DNA from: Cylindrospermum stagnale PCC 7417
GTDB taxonomy: Bacteria > Cyanobacteriota > Cyanobacteriia > Cyanobacteriales > Nostocaceae
NCBI RefSeq assembly: GCF_000317535.1
Contig: NC_019757.1
Coordinates: 1,153,001 to 1,217,000, forward strand
DNA: 64,000 bases
Direction: 5' to 3'
The position numbers and the translations under genes were made by a program. Shown piece by piece: positions 61,535-64,000 of the stretch. Every line of letters starts with the position of its first letter. Positions within the stretch are counted from its first letter, which is position 1. The notes below the pieces were generated by a model. That model ran no database searches, was not told where the DNA came from, and saw only the letters and a list, made by a program, of their open reading frames with translations.

Positions 61535-62191
61535 GGGAGTTTGTTAATTCAGCCTCGGTCAGCGGCAGTCTTTTGTTGAAGAAAAAACAACTTTAAGTTT
61601 TGATGTTGATCGAAACTAATGTTTCAACCAAATTTTTATGCTCTACCAGGATAGTAACACGGGTTGGTTTGATTAACTTGTGAATTTTAACTATAGTCAC
61701 TTTAACATATTGCCAGAACTCCGTGTATCCCCCCATGTCGTTGATTATTTCTGGCTCTACTCTAGAATTTGAACTGGGAATACCTAAACATCATTTTTTT
61801 GGAGAAAATTGACTTTTTTGGGTCTTATTTGGCATTTAACCTAGCCCTGAGGGAGTTTTCATCAATTTTGGCTCACAATCACTGATGGTATAAATGTACA
61901 TATCGATTTAAAATTGAAAAGTTTTAAATCACCAACTTACTGATATCAAAAAGTGTCTGACTTTACCGAATGAAGAAGGCTAAGTTCAGAATATCTCTTT
62001 ACTGGATATACTGAAGTGCAGAGCTACTTGCTAGAACATAGACGCTCTCTTTGTCCATAATCTTGATTACAGTTTATTTGAATAATCAGGATCATCATGC
62101 CTTAGCCTTGTAGATTCTTAATTACTGCCAAAGTGGAAACTGCGTTTCTACGCAATCCTCCTGTTAATCCTATGAATTTTTGTGTAAAGTG
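61535..62191. other. long AT-rich upstream region of the OmpR-family regulator
   Basis: 657 bp between divergent genes with no ORF of note and no strong hairpin. It must contain both promoters; its length suggests extended regulation or a lost gene. Confidence 0.45.
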
Positions 62192-62914
62192 ATGGTCATG
62201 GCTCCCGCCAAGATTCTTGTAGTTGATGACGACCCTGCGGTTCGGAATTTAATCCAACGCTTTTTGATTAAACAGAACTATCAAGTAGAGGCTGCCGAAG
62301 ACGGTAAAACGGCTCTGACTCAATTTGAGCAATTTAACCCAGATTTGGTGATTCTAGATGTGAATTTACCAGATGTGATCGGCTTTAACCTCTGTCAAGA
62401 GATGCAAAGTCGTAATGGTGTTTTTGTGCTGATGCTGACTAGTCGTGCAGACGAAGCTGACAAAATTCGCGGTTTTTCTAAAGGTGCTGATGACTATCTC
62501 ACCAAGCCATTTGGTCTTGGGGAGTTAGAAGTTAGAGTAGCAGCGATTTTGAGGCGTCAGCGGGTTGTAACTACCGCAGAACAGAAACGTCTGATTTTTG
62601 AAAAGCTGATGATCGACCCGGTGCGACGGGAAGTGACACTTAGCAACCAACCAGTTCCCTTAACCGCTCTAGAATTTGACTTATTGCATTTTTTAGCTAG
62701 TCATCCAGGTCGAGTTTGGCGGCGAGCAGAACTCATCCAAGAGGTTTGGGACTATGAATATGTGGGCGACCAACGGGTTGTAGATGTACATATTGGTCAA
62801 ATTCGCAAGAAGATTGAAATCGATGCTAGTCAGCCAGCATTAATTCAGACTGTACGCGGTGTAGGGTACAAATTTGAATGTTCTATTCACCCCCAACAAG
62901 ACACCAAGTCCTAA
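62192..62914 (+). CDS. OmpR-family response regulator
   Basis: 240 residues from the ATG at 62192; ATG at 62198 is equally possible (MAPAKILVVDDD). Receiver with DDD acidic cluster, phospho-Asp56 in LVILDVNLPDVIGF, Thr in MLTSRADEADKI and Lys in DDYLTKPFG; winged-helix effector ending VRGVGYKFE. Orphan, followed directly by a strong terminator. Sequence does not match RpaA or RpaB closely enough for a name. Confidence 0.9.
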   Translation: MVMAPAKILVVDDDPAVRNLIQRFLIKQNYQVEAAEDGKTALTQFEQFNPDLVILDVNLPDVIGFNLCQEMQSRNGVFVLMLTSRADEADKIRGFSKGADDYLTKPFGLGELEVRVAAILRRQRVVTTAEQKRLIFEKLMIDPVRREVTLSNQPVPLTALEFDLLHFLASHPGRVWRRAELIQEVWDYEYVGDQRVVDVHIGQIRKKIEIDASQPALIQTVRGVGYKFECSIHPQQDTKS

Positions 62915-62915
62915 G

Positions 62916-62951
62916 TCAAGAGCCAAGAGTTAAAAAACTCTTGGCTCTTGA
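62916..62951 (+). terminator. strong hairpin terminator
   Basis: 14-bp perfect stem 62916-62929/62938-62951 with an A-rich 8-base loop, followed by TTT. Begins two bases after the regulator's stop. Confidence 0.75.
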
Positions 62952-63011
62952 TTTAAACAAGCAGAATCCTCACGCTGCATCCGTAATCAGGTTAGTTTTG
63001 AGAATGACCTA

Positions 63012-63085
63012 GACAAAAACGAAACGCCTGAGAGGCAAATTCCGAGAGTGCAAGGACCAGATTTTGGGGTATTTGCGTTTTTGTC
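63012..63085. repeat. inverted repeat in the 62952-63228 gap
   Basis: 10-bp arms 63012-63021/63076-63085. The left 16 bases recur exactly at 5437-5452. No gene in this gap. Confidence 0.5.
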
Positions 63086-63228
63086 AACATTTTCTAGCAA
63101 AAAATAACTATCCACTGACGCTCCAGCCCACCAATGGAAGGGGTGAAAATCAGAGCGATCGCACAAGACGCCCTTTCTGAGGCTGCATCTGTTAAAAGTG
63201 GCTTAGAGAAGACAAGGAAGAAGGGTTT

Positions 63229-64000
63229 TTAATATCCTGCTTGTTTGTCAACTATATTGCGTAAGGGCTGGCCAGTTTGGTAGCGCGTCAAATTGTCGAG
63301 AAAAAGCGCCACCGAACGCTGTTTCACCTTTGGAGAATGACCAGAACAGTGAGGTGTGATCAAGACGTTAGGGACTGACCATAAAGGGCTTTCTGATGCG
63401 AGGGGTTCCCCAATCACTGTATCTAATGCTGCGCCTGCAATCCAACCTTCTGTGAGCGCTCTCACTAATGCTGGCTCATCGACTACGGCACCGCGAGCAA
63501 TATTAATCAGATAGGCATGATTCGGCAGCGATCGCAGTGCGGCTTCATCGATTAAACCCTGAGTTTCTGGAGTCAGTGGTGTAGCAACAACTATATAGTC
63601 AGCGAACGGAAGAAGCGATCGCCACTCATCAGCTCCAACAACCTTGTCAAAATTGGGTAACTCTTGAGGATGACGACGACTGCCAAAAACTCTCATCCCG
63701 AAGGCTTTGGCGCGAACAGCAATTTCTTGACCAATAGCACCAGCACCAATAATTAACAAAGTGGCATCCGTCAATTCTTGGATAGCCAGCCCTCTTTTCC
63801 AGTGGTGTTCAGCCTGGAGAGCGTGTAATTCTGGCAGATATTTGGCATGATTTAGGATGTAGGCGAGGACAAATTCCGCGACCGGAATTGCATGTACTCC
63901 CGCCCCATTAGTGAGCGTGAGGTCGCGCTCTAAATAAGTTGGCGTTAGAATGTGATTCACCCCCGCATTCGGTGCATGATGCCAACGCAGCGCCGGGGCT
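63229..64000 (-). CDS. D-2-hydroxyacid dehydrogenase, N-terminus cut by window edge
   Basis: 257 codons visible; the frame is open to 64000 (LRWHHAPNAGVNHILTP), so the nominal GTG at 63960 is internal. NAD-binding GAGAIGQEIAVRAKAFGMRV, then catalytic INIARGAVVDEPAL (Arg), Glu in IAGAALDTVIGEPL and His in ITPHCSGHSP. It reduces 2-oxoacids or oxidises D-2-hydroxyacids; substrate uncertain. Confidence 0.88.
   Translation of the reverse strand, partial: APALRWHHAPNAGVNHILTPTYLERDLTLTNGAGVHAIPVAEFVLAYILNHAKYLPELHALQAEHHWKRGLAIQELTDATLLIIGAGAIGQEIAVRAKAFGMRVFGSRRHPQELPNFDKVVGADEWRSLLPFADYIVVATPLTPETQGLIDEAALRSLPNHAYLINIARGAVVDEPALVRALTEGWIAGAALDTVIGEPLASESPLWSVPNVLITPHCSGHSPKVKQRSVALFLDNLTRYQTGQPLRNIVDKQAGY

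Noticed and set aside
62192-62914. Naming the regulator RpaA or RpaB
   Set aside because: The receiver wording (VRNLIQRFLIKQNY, DVNLPDVIGF) differs from what I recall of both proteins, so only the family is given.

Overview
The window reads as chromosomal DNA of a filamentous, Nostoc/Anabaena-type cyanobacterium. The palindrome GCGATCGC (HIP1) occurs throughout inside and between genes. There are cyanobacterial or plastid-lineage families (Ycf51-like, CPP1-like J-domain membrane protein, RppA-like regulator), several Hank's-type kinases fused to WD40 repeats, GAF/PAS histidine kinases, and many short palindromic and MITE-like repeats between genes. No rRNA or tRNA gene was recognised. Nothing was searched against a database; family names rest on motifs.

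Layout. 0-5 kb: 3' part of an asparagine-synthase-like gene, an acyl-CoA dehydrogenase, a DUF4112 membrane protein with an alpha/beta hydrolase, a possible structured RNA, and a pentapeptide protein. 5.7-9.7 kb: four same-strand enzymes (DUF1838, double VOC protein, acetoacetate-decarboxylase-like protein, FAD amine-oxidase-like protein) that look like an uncharacterised metabolic cluster. 10-13.7 kb: dnaK, a 39-codon ORF with a strong ribosome binding site, and a tRNA-dihydrouridine synthase.

13.8-22 kb is a decayed accessory island: a lone TnpB, relics of an extracellular contractile injection system (a DUF4255/Pvc16-type gene broken by two 26-bp palindromic insertions, and a truncated Pvc15/Afp15-type AAA ATPase), HEAT and kinase-WD40 proteins, and three frame-disrupted genes. 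22-28 kb holds an Orn/Lys/Arg-type decarboxylase, a type II restriction-modification locus with its own small helix-turn-helix gene, ychF and ung. 28-37 kb holds a small secreted protein, a Ycf51-like protein, an iron-alcohol-dehydrogenase/aminotransferase pair, an Rpn-family nuclease with a broken tandem copy, and a kinase-WD40 gene split by one stop codon.

37-41 kb is an arsenic island (arsR, PstS-like lipoprotein, aquaglyceroporin, arsH, arsC) with two ArsR-type dyads in the arsR-pstS gap and no efflux-pump gene. After it come a possible double-glycine precursor peptide, an acyltransferase, a flavin monooxygenase plus SDR pair, an RppA-like regulator, hisG and a histidine phosphatase. At 47.7-48.4 kb there is a three-repeat orphan CRISPR array with an unusual flanking region. 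48.4-53.7 kb is a translationally coupled three-gene phosphorelay. The last 10 kb carries a TnpB fragment, an ABC exporter, a NYN+LOTUS protein, an SDR, an HPPD-like dioxygenase, a HAD phosphatase, a CPP1-like protein, an OmpR-family regulator and the 3' part of a D-2-hydroxyacid dehydrogenase.

The strongest new observations are the exactly reconstructable palindrome insertions into HIP1 sites of the injection-system gene, the single stop codon dividing kinase from WD40 propeller, and the orphan CRISPR array with its 13-bp repeats.
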